From assembly GCA_043775075.1 (NCBI GenBank), contig JAYVSS010000059.1:1-63509 (forward strand): a stretch of DNA of 63,509 nucleotides, in the 5' to 3' direction. Under the pieces are notes generated by a model. The model worked only from the letters and a program-made list of their open reading frames with translations. It was not told the origin of the DNA and made no database searches. Shown one piece after another: positions 1-7,571 of this stretch (the stretch's first letter is position 1; each line of letters opens with the position of its first letter). The DNA comes from JANLQX01 sp043775075 (lineage in GTDB: Bacteria; Actinomycetota; Acidimicrobiia; Acidimicrobiales; JANYDT01). The position numbers and the translations under genes were made by a program.

Positions 1-742
1 AGAGCCCGTGGGCTTCGTTGCCGAACACCATCGCCGTCGGTCCGCACAAGTCGGCATCGAAATAGGCCACGCAGTGATCAGGTCGAACTGCGGTGGCCCA
101 TGATCTAACCCCGTTGTCTCGGAAAAACGCGAGGGTCTCCGCCAGCGAAACGTCGGTCACGACGGGCAGATGAAACAGCGCTCCGGCGGTCGAGCGCACG
201 ACTTTTGGACTGGTGACGTCGACCGAGTCAGCGCAAAGGACAACCCCCACACCACCGGAAGCCTCGGCCGAGCGAATGAGTGTGCCGGCATTTCCCGGAT
301 CGCGGATATCTACTCCCACCACGACGAAGCCATCGCGCAGCAGACCGTCGGTCAAGTCGGGTAGACCCCACCGGCGCTGGTCAACAATCGCGCAAACCGG
401 CTGGGGAACAACAACATCAGCGATTCGCTCGAATACGCCTGCCTCCACCGAGACAATTTCGATTCCAAGTCGCGACGCCCGTTCGAGCACTTCGGCGACA
501 GGAAGATCGGAAGAGTCAGCGGACACGAATATGCACTCGATCGGCACCGCCGCGTTAAGTGCTTCGTGGAGCAGCTTGGGGCCTTCGATCACGAAGACGC
601 CTTCGTCGGAACGCGCACTGCGGCGCCCAAGAAGGCGCCGCAGTCGTTGAATTCTGGGGTTCTGAAAGCGAAGCGGAGTCACTGTCGATACAGGGGGGGT
701 ATCGATCAAGAGCGACTGGTCAGGCCGAAGCCTGGACGTCAC
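1..742 (-). CDS. TrmH/SpoU-family RNA 2'-O-methyltransferase (partial, 3' end outside window)
   Basis: Translating the minus strand gives an open frame that leaves the left edge. The N-terminal part (QNPRIQRLRRLLGRRSAR, then EGVFVIEGPKLLHEAL) resembles the substrate-binding domain of TrmH-type methylases. The catalytic SPOUT part shows DIRDPGNAGTLIRSAEASG, then SPKVVRSTAGALFHLPVV, and near the edge VFGNEAHGL, the conserved SAM-knot motifs. It probably 2'-O-methylates a ribose in rRNA or tRNA. The start is taken as GTG at 742 because it forms a GTGA overlap with the rplT stop, suggesting translational coupling. GTG at 682 is the main alternative. Co-transcription with infC-rpmI-rplT is likely. 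The family is clear; the target nucleotide is unknown. Confidence 0.85.
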   Translation of the reverse strand, partial: MTSRLRPDQSLLIDTPPVSTVTPLRFQNPRIQRLRRLLGRRSARSDEGVFVIEGPKLLHEALNAAVPIECIFVSADSSDLPVAEVLERASRLGIEIVSVEAGVFERIADVVVPQPVCAIVDQRRWGLPDLTDGLLRDGFVVVGVDIRDPGNAGTLIRSAEASGGVGVVLCADSVDVTSPKVVRSTAGALFHLPVVTDVSLAETLAFFRDNGVRSWATAVRPDHCVAYFDADLCGPTAMVFGNEAHGL

Positions 743-1134
743 GCTGCCGAGGTGGCCGAGGTGGCCGAAGGGGCGACGGAGACAGCGGCTTCAGACGCCG
801 ACTTCACCAATGAGGCGAACGCCGCGGAGTCAGTGACGGCCAGGTCGGCCAGCATCTTACGATCGACCTCAATACCGGCAACCTTGAGCCCGTTAATGAA
901 ACGGGAGTAGCTCATCCCGTTCACCCGGCATTCAGCATTGATGCGCTGGATCCAGAGTTCGCGCATGTCTCCTTTGCGGGCCCGGCGGTCACGAAACGCG
1001 TAGCGCATCGACTGCATGACTTGCTGGTTCGCAGTGCGAAAGGTCCGGCTCTTCGAACCGCGATAGCCCTTAGCCGCTTCGAGTACTGCTTTATGATGCT
1101 TCTTGGCGTGAACGCCACCCTTGACACGGGCCAT
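739..1134 (-). CDS. rplT: 50S ribosomal protein L20
   Basis: 131 residues. The N-terminal signature MARVKGGVHAKKHHKAVL is followed by the basic helix GYRGSKSRTFRTANQQVMQS and the conserved RDRRARKGDMRELWIQRIN and SYSRFINGLK blocks. L20 binds 23S rRNA early in 50S assembly and in several bacteria also represses its own operon. The last 20 residues are an Ala/Ser/Thr tail (SATSATSAA), longer than the usual ~118-residue protein. It is third in the infC-rpmI-rplT operon, and its stop overlaps the start of the downstream methyltransferase by four bases. Confidence 0.98.
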   Translation of the reverse strand: MARVKGGVHAKKHHKAVLEAAKGYRGSKSRTFRTANQQVMQSMRYAFRDRRARKGDMRELWIQRINAECRVNGMSYSRFINGLKVAGIEVDRKMLADLAVTDSAAFASLVKSASEAAVSVAPSATSATSAA

Positions 1135-1225
1135 GGGGAACTCCTTCTGGTGGGGCCCACAAAGGTGGCCCGGGGTACGAACAAAGTGCTACGTGAGCTG
1201 AGCGAACGTGCTCAGCGGAACAAAG

Positions 1226-1420
1226 TCAGATGCCGAGCATCTTCTTGACATTGGCGGCGTCGCCCTTGGCCAGAACCGAGTCCTTGGCCAAACGGCGGGT
1301 ACGCACCGAAGACTTGTGCTCGAGCTTGTGATAGCCGAACGCCTTCTCGCGCATGATCTTGCCGGTGCCGGTTACGCGGAAGCGCTTCTTCGCCGTGCGG
1401 TTGGTCTTCATCTTGGGCAT
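1226..1420 (-). CDS. rpmI: 50S ribosomal protein L35
   Basis: 64 residues starting MPKMKTNRTAKKRFRVTGTG and ending DAANVKKMLGI, the normal L35 size and composition. The ATG at 1420 is preceded by GGAG about 8 nt upstream. The same frame stays open further upstream, but that stretch is only the infC repeat region read in another frame. The gene lies 37 nt after the infC stop and 91 nt before rplT, the standard arrangement. L35 is a small basic 50S protein. Confidence 0.97.
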   Translation of the reverse strand: MPKMKTNRTAKKRFRVTGTGKIMREKAFGYHKLEHKSSVRTRRLAKDSVLAKGDAANVKKMLGI

Positions 1421-1457
1421 TGGGGTCTCCAGGTAGAAATCCGCGGCCCGAAACAGT

Positions 1458-2246
1458 TCATTCCGACGGTGCGTCGGCGGGAGCGGGTTCGGCTGCGGGT
1501 GCTGCAGTGACGACAGGTAATTCGGTAACGACGGGTATCTCGGTAACGACGGGTATCTCGGTAACGACGGGTATTTCGGTAAGAACAGGTAATTCGGTGA
1601 CGACAAGTACTGCCGGCTCACTTGGCTCCTGCTCGGTGGCAGCCAGGGCCGATCCCTCGGCGCCGGAATTGACGGAACCTTCGGGGCGAGGACCCTTTGA
1701 CTTCGGGGGCGCCACCTTTTTTTCCGGAGCCAACACCATGGTCATGTTGCGTCCATCGAGGCGGGGAACCGCTTCCATTTTTGCGTTCGGTCCGATAATT
1801 TCGGCCACCTTATTGAGGATTTTCATCCCCAACTCCGGGTGAGCGACCTCTCGGCCACGGAACATGATCGTGATTTTGACCTTGTGACCCTCTGACAAAA
1901 ACTCGGCGACCTTGCGGGTCTTGGTGTCGAAGTCTCCGCCGCCAATTTTGGGGCGGTATTTCATCTCCTTGATGGAGATAGCGACGGACTTCTTCCGGGC
2001 TTCTTTGTCCTTCTGCTTGAGCTCATACAAATACTTCGGGTAATCGAGAATCTTGCAGACCGGCGGATTAGCCATCGGCGCGATTTCGACCAGGTCGAGC
2101 TCAAGTTCACGAGCAAGTTGCAGGGCTTCCGGAAGCGGCTTTATCCCCAGCGGGGCGCCTTCGGGGCCGAGCAGTCGAACCTCACGAGCACGGATGCGCT
2201 CGTTGATTCGGGGCTCGCGGGGGTCATTGGATGGGGCAGTAGCGAT
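1458..2246 (-). CDS. infC: Translation initiation factor IF-3, with probable AUC start and repetitive C-terminal tail
   Basis: IF-3 binds the 30S subunit, blocks premature 50S joining and checks start-codon choice. The N-domain (RINERIRAREVRLLGPEGAP), the linker and the C-domain (AISIKEMKYRPKIGGGDFDT, MFRGREVAHPELGMKIL) are all present, so the protein is full length only if it begins upstream of the ATG at 2075. That frame is closed by TGA at 2253-2255 and contains no ATG or GTG before the N-domain. The only sensible initiator is ATC at 2246, nine nt after GAGGAG. Rare AUU/AUC/AUA starts are an established trait of infC and allow autoregulation. The last ~70 residues are a Pro/Ala/Val/Thr tail with hexapeptide repeats (TEIPVV), absent from typical ~180-residue IF-3. 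Length is 262 residues. Confidence 0.95.
   Translation of the reverse strand: MATAPSNDPREPRINERIRAREVRLLGPEGAPLGIKPLPEALQLARELELDLVEIAPMANPPVCKILDYPKYLYELKQKDKEARKKSVAISIKEMKYRPKIGGGDFDTKTRKVAEFLSEGHKVKITIMFRGREVAHPELGMKILNKVAEIIGPNAKMEAVPRLDGRNMTMVLAPEKKVAPPKSKGPRPEGSVNSGAEGSALAATEQEPSEPAVLVVTELPVLTEIPVVTEIPVVTEIPVVTELPVVTAAPAAEPAPADAPSE
1516..1605 (-). repeat. Five 18-bp tandem repeats in the infC 3' end
   Basis: Units begin at 1516, 1534, 1552, 1570 and 1588 and share the plus-strand core ggta(t/a)(t/c)tcggtaacgac with few changes. Read in the infC frame they encode the six-residue unit TE(I/L)PVV. The 18-bp period keeps the frame, so copy number can change without breaking the gene. Confidence 0.95.
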
Positions 2247-2255
2247 TCGGCATCA

Positions 2256-2261
2256 CTCCTC
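2256..2261 (-). promoter_or_regulatory. Ribosome binding site deciding the infC AUC start
   Basis: The minus strand reads GAGGAG here, nine nt before ATC at 2246. It is the only strong Shine-Dalgarno match near the N-terminal end of the IF-3 reading frame and is the main reason for placing the start at AUC. Confidence 0.7.
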
Positions 2262-2449
2262 GGGTCGGGTTGGACGTGCGGGAAAAAGCACCGCGGACGC
2301 CCACCACGAACCCGGCAATGCGGGACTGCGGTGAAGGACCTCTTGGTCAACCTCGGCCCACGGTCTCTACCGAAGTAGAACTTGTGGCCGGGTGGGGAAT
2401 CGCCTCGCTGTTGGCCGACGGTTCCCACTTTTTCTCTGTTGTGAGCAGA

Positions 2450-2455
2450 TAGGTT
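2450..2455 (+). promoter_or_regulatory. Putative -10 box of the DUF1844-like gene
   Basis: TAGGTT lies ten nt before the ATG at 2466, which would give a very short or absent 5' leader. No convincing -35 element was seen. Confidence 0.35.
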
Positions 2456-2465
2456 ACACGGAACC

Positions 2466-2858
2466 ATGAGTTCCCTTTGGACCCCCGATGGCGAGCGCCC
2501 CGTGCGCCGCTCCCCCGATCCCCAACCGGCCCCCGCTGAACCGGCGCCGCCGGTGTCCCTGTCGCCCGAGGATATGGCCGAGTTGCAGGACGAACTGGCC
2601 GAAGCGCAGCGCGAAATTCTGTCTGTACCGGCGTCGGCCATCGTGGCGAACCATGCGATCGGCCTGTTTCAGCTGGCTGCGGTGCATCTGCAGGTCGTTC
2701 CCCCGAACCTGGACGACGCTCGCTTGGCCATTGACGCAATGGGAGTATTGGTTGACGGCCTGCATGGACGACTCGGCGTCGACGAGGGCACGCTCGACGA
2801 TGCGTTGGCGCAAATTCGGATGGCCTTCGTGCAGGTCGCCGGAAGCGTCGAGGCATAA
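2466..2858 (+). CDS. DUF1844-like small protein of unknown function
   Basis: 130 residues. The first ~35 are Pro/Ala-rich and probably disordered. The rest is helical: LSPEDMAELQDELAEAQREIL, then a segment on the pattern HAIGLFQLAAVHLQ...DARLAIDAMGVLVDGLHGRLG...LDDALAQIRMAFVQV. This order (a short helix, an IDA-x-x-x-LV motif, an LR-type C-terminal helix) resembles DUF1844 proteins, which are commonly found near infC in actinobacteria. It is divergent from infC, with both 5' ends inside 2247-2465. No catalytic residues are evident. The family assignment is by eye. Confidence 0.7.
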   Translation: MSSLWTPDGERPVRRSPDPQPAPAEPAPPVSLSPEDMAELQDELAEAQREILSVPASAIVANHAIGLFQLAAVHLQVVPPNLDDARLAIDAMGVLVDGLHGRLGVDEGTLDDALAQIRMAFVQVAGSVEA

Positions 2859-2960
2859 CTCGCCCAGACCGGGCAGGTAACACCTAAGAACGATCAGCAC
2901 GGTTCGGAGTCGGCCGAATCATGCTTATCGCGTCGCCGCAACGGCTGTATTGGGGCGTTA

Positions 2961-3362
2961 CTACTCCCGAAGGAGCCAGTGAGCACGTGCTTCGTCGAGG
3001 GACGAGCCATTTGCTCCTCCGGCGTAGGAGGGATCGAGCGATTGGACGGGATCGTCCTCCCAACCGCAGCAAGGGCAAATCTCGTAGCCGGCAACCTCGC
3101 CGGGAACTGCGGTTCGGCAAACCGGGCAAGGAAACGACGGCGAGCGCAGTGCAATGTTGCTGCCCTCCCAATTTCCGTTGGCTGAGGCTCTGAGCGTTAC
3201 TTCGACATTGGCGCCGATGCCTATGCGGCGAGAGCCATCGGCAATGGCGGTGGCGTGAAAGTTGGAGATCCGGCCATCGACGAGTTCGACGCCTCCAATG
3301 CCGACGACCGGATCAAAGGCGATGACCCGCCCGCGCAACGTGACTGAGCGAAGGTACGCCAT
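2961..3362 (-). CDS. CPCC-motif cysteine-rich protein coupled to hisG
   Basis: 133 residues from the ATG at 3362, which follows the hisG TGA after one nucleotide, so translation is probably coupled. Residues 1-70 form a beta-rich segment (LRGRVIAFDPVVGIGGVELV, then GIGANVEVTLRA). Residues ~80-133 carry paired cysteines, FPCPVCRTAVPGE and YEICPCCGWEDDPVQ, then DPSYAGGANGSSLDEAR, the pattern of the CPCC family. Four Cys in two pairs suggest a zinc knuckle. The role is unknown. An in-frame upstream ATG at 3395 would overlap hisG and is less likely. Confidence 0.75.
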   Translation of the reverse strand: MAYLRSVTLRGRVIAFDPVVGIGGVELVDGRISNFHATAIADGSRRIGIGANVEVTLRASANGNWEGSNIALRSPSFPCPVCRTAVPGEVAGYEICPCCGWEDDPVQSLDPSYAGGANGSSLDEARAHWLLRE

Positions 3363-3363
3363 G

Positions 3364-4239
3364 TCAGTGGATAATTTTCTCGATCGGCAGCTCAAGGATG
3401 TCGGTGGCGCCAGCGTCCTTCAGGGCGGGAATAAGCGTGTTGATTCCGCGTTTTGCTACGACCGTTTCGATGGCGTATCCCGAGTCGCCGAACAGCTTTG
3501 ACACCGTCGGTGTCTTCATTGACGGGACGAGGGCCACGACCGCGTCAAAGTTGGCGTTATCGACGTTGAGCTTTAACAGGACTTTGCCGCGAGCTTCCAG
3601 GGTTCCTGCCAGGAGCGTGTGAATCTGCTCCATGGCGTGCCGCTTCACCGGATCGGCGTACGCCTCGGCGTTGGCGATGAGTTCGGTATAGCTCGTGAGT
3701 ACGGTATCGATAATGCGTAGTCCGGCAGCTCGTAGCGCCGATCCGGTCTCGGTAATTTCCACGACCACGTCGGCGATATCAGGAATTTTCGCCTCGGTTG
3801 CCCCATACGAGAGACGAACGTGAGCATCGATTCCGAGACCTTCGAAATACCGTTTGCTGAGACCGACGTATTCCGTGGAGACGCGGATTCCGGACGGGAG
3901 ATCGTTTCCTGACCTCCAAGGCGAATCGTTGGCCACGGCGACGACGAGCCGGATCGGACGCGCCGTCGCCTTGGAGTAGTGCAACTCACCAAGGGTCACC
4001 ACACTGCTGGCGGTTTCCTCGATCCAGTCCCGCCCGGTAATGCCGAGATCAAACATGCCTTCGGCCACATAGGCGGCGATTTCTTGCGGGCGGAGAATGC
4101 GAACTTCGCTGATTCGTGGGTCGTCGATCGATGCGAGGTACTGCACCGACGATGCTCGCTGCACGGGGAGATCCGCGTGCTCGAACAGTTCCAGCGTTGC
4201 TCGCTCAAGAGAACCTTTGGGGAGAACGAGTCGGAGCAT
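3364..4239 (-). CDS. hisG: ATP phosphoribosyltransferase, long form
   Basis: First step of histidine synthesis: ATP + PRPP gives phosphoribosyl-ATP. The 291 residues start MLRLVLPKGSLERATLELF and include the catalytic-domain blocks EGMFDLGITGRDWI and ADVVVEITETGSALRAAGL. They end with a C-terminal ACT-like regulatory domain (ANFDAVVALVPSMKTPTVSKL, ETVVAKRGINTLIPALKDAGA). The length is that of the hexameric, histidine-inhibited HisG_L form that needs no HisZ. No other his gene is in the window. A TAAGAT box lies eight nt before the ATG. Confidence 0.97.
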   Translation of the reverse strand: MLRLVLPKGSLERATLELFEHADLPVQRASSVQYLASIDDPRISEVRILRPQEIAAYVAEGMFDLGITGRDWIEETASSVVTLGELHYSKATARPIRLVVAVANDSPWRSGNDLPSGIRVSTEYVGLSKRYFEGLGIDAHVRLSYGATEAKIPDIADVVVEITETGSALRAAGLRIIDTVLTSYTELIANAEAYADPVKRHAMEQIHTLLAGTLEARGKVLLKLNVDNANFDAVVALVPSMKTPTVSKLFGDSGYAIETVVAKRGINTLIPALKDAGATDILELPIEKIIH

Positions 4240-4247
4240 TGGCGCAG

Positions 4248-4253
4248 ATCTTA
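4248..4253 (-). promoter_or_regulatory. Putative -10 box for hisG
   Basis: The minus strand reads TAAGAT eight nt before the hisG ATG at 4239, consistent with a leaderless or nearly leaderless transcript. The -35 region is not recognisable. Confidence 0.4.
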
Positions 4254-4369
4254 TGGCGGGCGGGGGGCATGGACCGCAGACTTACCCGGCGAGCACTGAA
4301 GCGCACCGGAGGAGCGCAGCACCAGACAAGAACAGCTTATGGCGGACGGTGAACGTGAATTGTGAGGAC

Positions 4370-4843
4370 TTAGTGGATTGTGGTTTCCCCGGTCATGAGG
4401 GAGAGGGCGTGGGGAATCATGTCGAGAACTGCCGTGAGGCACTCGACGCATCCCTTCGGTGAACCCGGGGTATTCACAATGACGGCTGTTCCGAGCGTGC
4501 CCGCCGTCCCCCGGGAGAGACGGCCGAGTTTGGGATTGATTGCCCGCGTCGCTTCGGCGATACCCGGTGCGAGACGGTCGAGAACTGCCGCGGTTCCCTC
4601 CGGCGTCCAGTCTCTCGGTCCGAACCCGGTGCCGCCCGTGGTCACGACAAGCCCCTCAAAATCTTCGCAAAGCGAACGTAGTGCCGCGGAAACGGACTCC
4701 ACTCCATCGGGAACAACGCGAGAGTCGACGACGACCCACCCCTCCCCCGCCAGTAGCTCGACGAGGGCCGCTCCGGACCGATCCTCTCGAACTCCGTAGT
4801 GGACACCGTCGGACACGGTAAGAACCTTCGCCTGCAATTTCAT
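4370..4843 (-). CDS. mog: MoaB/Mog-type molybdenum cofactor biosynthesis protein
   Basis: 157 residues covering a whole MoCF (molybdopterin-binding) domain. Recognisable blocks are KVLTVSDGVHYGVREDRSG, then LVVTTGGTGFGPRDWTPEG (the TTGGTG...PRD..TPE signature) and VIVNTPGSPKGCVECL (the N-x-PGSPK loop). Proteins of this type adenylylate molybdopterin before metal insertion. MoaB and Mog cannot be separated by eye. Its ATG overlaps the rpe stop (ATGA at 4843-4840). No other moco gene is in the window. Confidence 0.9.
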   Translation of the reverse strand: MKLQAKVLTVSDGVHYGVREDRSGAALVELLAGEGWVVVDSRVVPDGVESVSAALRSLCEDFEGLVVTTGGTGFGPRDWTPEGTAAVLDRLAPGIAEATRAINPKLGRLSRGTAGTLGTAVIVNTPGSPKGCVECLTAVLDMIPHALSLMTGETTIH

Positions 4844-5535
4844 GACGACGTTCCGTCCGTCAATGCCAAGACGATTGACTCACGCAACCTTCTCGCTGCT
4901 CCGAGTGGGTCCGACGACGCAAAGATCGCATTCCCGGCCACGAATGCAACGGCGCCCGCACGGGCGCACGATGGAGCAGTGGTGACCGAGATGCCTCCGT
5001 CCACCTGGAGCACTGTCGGCGTTCCCAGCGTGGTGATTTCGCGAGCAGTCTGCTCGATCTTTGGAAGTACCTCAGGCATGAACGATTGTCCACCGAAGCC
5101 GGGGAACACCGTCATGATGAGGACGGTATCGACGTGGCCGAGAAAGTCGGCAAAGGCGGCAAAAGGGGCGTCTGGGTTGGCGACCAGGCCGACCTTCATG
5201 CCCAGATCACGACACTGGGAAATGAGTTGGTGAGTGTTTCCGAGTTCTATGTGCACGGAGCATTGGCTGGCACCCGCGTTGGCAAAGTCGGGGAGATACT
5301 TTTTTGGGTCGGTGATCATCAGATGACAATCAAGGAAGGCGTCAGTATGCGCACGTAGGGACTTCACCACCGGTGCACCGATCGTGATGTTGGGAACGAA
5401 GTGTCCGTCCATGACGTCGACATGCAACCAGTCAGTTTCCGCCGCAACGGCGTCGACATCGTCCGCCAGCCGGGCAAAGTCGGCCGATAGAATCGACGGG
5501 CAAATCCGTATTGAGTGCGTAGATCCCACGCCCAT
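4840..5535 (-). CDS. rpe: Ribulose-phosphate 3-epimerase
   Basis: Interconverts ribulose 5-phosphate and xylulose 5-phosphate in the pentose phosphate pathway. Key blocks of the (beta/alpha)8 barrel are visible: ICPSILSADFARLADDV at the N-terminus, LHVDVMDGHFVPNITIG (metal and catalytic Asp), CHLMI, VFPGFGGQSFMPEVL (phosphate loop) and LQVDGGIS (second catalytic Asp). The ATG at 5535 gives 231 residues, close to the family norm. An upstream in-frame start would add ~22 atypical residues. The 3' end overlaps mog by four bases. Confidence 0.96.
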   Translation of the reverse strand: MGVGSTHSIRICPSILSADFARLADDVDAVAAETDWLHVDVMDGHFVPNITIGAPVVKSLRAHTDAFLDCHLMITDPKKYLPDFANAGASQCSVHIELGNTHQLISQCRDLGMKVGLVANPDAPFAAFADFLGHVDTVLIMTVFPGFGGQSFMPEVLPKIEQTAREITTLGTPTVLQVDGGISVTTAPSCARAGAVAFVAGNAIFASSDPLGAARRLRESIVLALTDGTSS

Positions 5536-5617
5536 GACGGTAACCGGCCCGGTGTCAATGCGAGAAAACCGACCCCGGCCTTCGCCAAAATCCGTTCCCA
5601 CCCTGACGTCAAGCCGC

Positions 5618-5623
5618 TACGTT
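5618..5623 (+). promoter_or_regulatory. Putative -10 box of the methyltransferase gene
   Basis: TACGTT lies eight nt before the ATG at 5632, and no Shine-Dalgarno sequence precedes that ATG. This fits leaderless transcription and supports the start chosen. Confidence 0.4.
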
Positions 5624-5631
5624 TCTCGTCG

Positions 5632-6510
5632 ATGGGACGCACACTTCGGGTCGGGGAGATGCAGTTGGCAATTGAAGGGCTGGCGATCGCCCGGTCGATC
5701 TTCAGCGGTAACGACGCGGTCATCGGGGCGCGCGTCGACGGAATACGGTCGGTGATTCTCGACCTTGACAGTAACGACGATGGATCGCTCGCAAAGTACA
5801 GCGTGTCCGTCAACGAACTTGACCTCATCGCCGGCTACCGGCTGTGGGCGGCCACCTACGACGCTCTTGACAACGCTCTCATCACCTTTGAAGAGCCCGT
5901 GGTCCGTGAACTCGTGGGACCGGGCCCATGGGGTGACGTCCTTGATGCTTGCACCGGAACCGGGCGCCACCTCGCTTGGTTGGTGGAACATTCGGCGAGT
6001 GTCACCGGGCTCGATCAATCCGCCGAAATGCTGGCGATTGCCAAGGCCAAGGTGCCCGGTGCATCGTTTCTGTTGGGGTCACTCTGCGATGACCACGACG
6101 GTGATCTGCCCGACGCGTCGTTTGACCTCATCGTCTGCTCGCTCGCTCTGGCGCATTTCCCCAATCTCGACGAACCGGTCGCCACGCTCGCCCGGCTGGT
6201 GCGCCCCGGCGGCCGTATCGTATTGTCCGACAGCCACCCGTTGTTCAATGCCCTTGATGGTCAAGCGTTCTTTCCCCACGATGACGGGTCGACCCCTTTC
6301 GTCCGTAACTATGACCACCTCATCAGCGATTACCTCCGCGCATTTCGTCGAGCCGGATTAGTCGTCGATGAATGCTTGGAACCCCGCCTCGGCCCACACG
6401 ATGGACCGATGGCCTCGGGCGTAATGGCGTCGATCGCCCCCGATGCAGTTCGCCAAGCATTCCTCGGCCTCACCTCGGTCCTCGCCTGGTCGCTGCACCG
6501 ACCCGTCTAG
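5632..6510 (+). CDS. Class I SAM-dependent methyltransferase
   Basis: 292 residues. Residues ~1-70 precede the Rossmann fold and contain AGYRLWAATYDALDNAL, a common lead-in of UbiE/BioC-like methyltransferases. Motif I is DVLDACTGTGRHLAWL, followed by VTGLDQSAEMLAIAKAK (acidic residue for the SAM ribose), FDLIVCSLALAHFPNLDEP (motif IV region) and LVRPGGRIVLSDSHP (post-motif). The substrate is not predictable. It is divergent from rpe, and the intergenic space is only about 100 nt. A frame extension to 5515 would overlap rpe and has no supporting RBS. Confidence 0.85.
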   Translation: MGRTLRVGEMQLAIEGLAIARSIFSGNDAVIGARVDGIRSVILDLDSNDDGSLAKYSVSVNELDLIAGYRLWAATYDALDNALITFEEPVVRELVGPGPWGDVLDACTGTGRHLAWLVEHSASVTGLDQSAEMLAIAKAKVPGASFLLGSLCDDHDGDLPDASFDLIVCSLALAHFPNLDEPVATLARLVRPGGRIVLSDSHPLFNALDGQAFFPHDDGSTPFVRNYDHLISDYLRAFRRAGLVVDECLEPRLGPHDGPMASGVMASIAPDAVRQAFLGLTSVLAWSLHRPV

Positions 6511-6602
6511 CAGCCACCCGCCACATTTAGCCCGGCGACGACGCGCTGCGTCCGCCAGAGTTGGCGCCGCAATGCGTCGTCGCGAGCCACACTGGTGGGG
6601 TT

Positions 6603-7538
6603 ATGCGCGCCATCCGTTTGCACGAGTTCTCCGGCCCACTCACGCTGGTGGAGGTAGATGAACGGGTCGTGGCGGCCGACGAGATTTTGGTGGAACTTCG
6701 ATATGGCACCGTCAACCCACTCGATGTGTGGTGCTGCAGCGGGAACTTCGCCGCCGTCACGCCGCTCCCTCACATTCCCGGAGCCGAAGGTTTGGGGACG
6801 GCAAACGGCAAGACCGTGATCGTAAATGGCAGCGGAATTGGACTCGCCAGGAATGGCACGTACGCCGAACGGATCGCTGCGCCGGCGGCGGCGATCACTA
6901 CCGTGCCCGATGACATTGATCCGCTCCAAGCTGCTGCGCTGGGGATTTCCGGAGTAACTGCCTACCGCTGCTTGGTCACCAACGGGTTGGCGACCTCTAC
7001 GGACAGCGTTCTGGTGACCGGCGCATCGGGTGGCGTTGGTTCGCTCGTGGTGCAACTTGCCCACCAACGCGGCGTTCGGGTGCTCGCTCAAACGTCGAAT
7101 GCCGAAAAGGCCGACGAATTGTTCGACCTCGGCGCCGACCGGGTCATCATCGCCCGTAGCGGTGATGATCTGCCGAACGCACTGGCGGGCGAGAACCCGT
7201 CGATTGTCGTTGATGGCGTGGCCGGGTCATTCGTACGCGCGCTTATTGATTCGCTCGCCCCCGGTGGGCGCTACGTGAACTATGGAACATCAGGGGGTAC
7301 GGCGGTCAACTTTGATATGCGCACGTTGTACCGAAAGGGCGTCACCCTGTCCGGATACAGCGGCCTGCGTGAGACCGATCGGTCCGATGCGTTCGATGCC
7401 CTTTTCGACGCTGTTCGATCTGGAAAAGTCCGAGTGCCGGTCGACGCAGTCCTGCCGTTGGCTGAGGCCAACGCCGCTCACGCCCGAATATTGGCCAAGG
7501 GCGTCCGCGGCAAGTTGCTGCTCGACGTCAACGCATAA
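6603..7538 (+). CDS. Zinc-independent quinone-oxidoreductase-type MDR protein
   Basis: 311 residues from the ATG at 6603. The N-terminal GroES-like domain begins MRAIRLHEFSGPLTLVEVDE and continues to IPGAEGLGT. The nucleotide-binding domain carries SVLVTGASGGVGSLVVQLA (GxxGxxG, NADPH-preferring type) and later GGRYVNYGTSGG. There is no catalytic zinc Cys-His set. Such proteins reduce quinones or enones with NADPH, but the true substrate is unknown. It is followed by a HAD gene after 33 nt and may form an operon with it. Confidence 0.88.
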   Translation: MRAIRLHEFSGPLTLVEVDERVVAADEILVELRYGTVNPLDVWCCSGNFAAVTPLPHIPGAEGLGTANGKTVIVNGSGIGLARNGTYAERIAAPAAAITTVPDDIDPLQAAALGISGVTAYRCLVTNGLATSTDSVLVTGASGGVGSLVVQLAHQRGVRVLAQTSNAEKADELFDLGADRVIIARSGDDLPNALAGENPSIVVDGVAGSFVRALIDSLAPGGRYVNYGTSGGTAVNFDMRTLYRKGVTLSGYSGLRETDRSDAFDALFDAVRSGKVRVPVDAVLPLAEANAAHARILAKGVRGKLLLDVNA

Positions 7539-7571
7539 GTAGCTAGCTCACCAAGCGAAACTGACCCGGTC

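Noticed and set aside
1421..1621. N-terminal extension of L35 made of Leu-Pro-Ser-Tyr repeats
   Set aside because: It is the infC 18-bp repeat array read in a different frame; L35 with its own RBS starts at 1420.
1458..2075. infC starting at the ATG at 2075
   Set aside because: This would remove the whole N-domain, whose sequence is intact upstream; the ATG is an internal Met in a conserved segment (VEIAPMANPPVCKIL).
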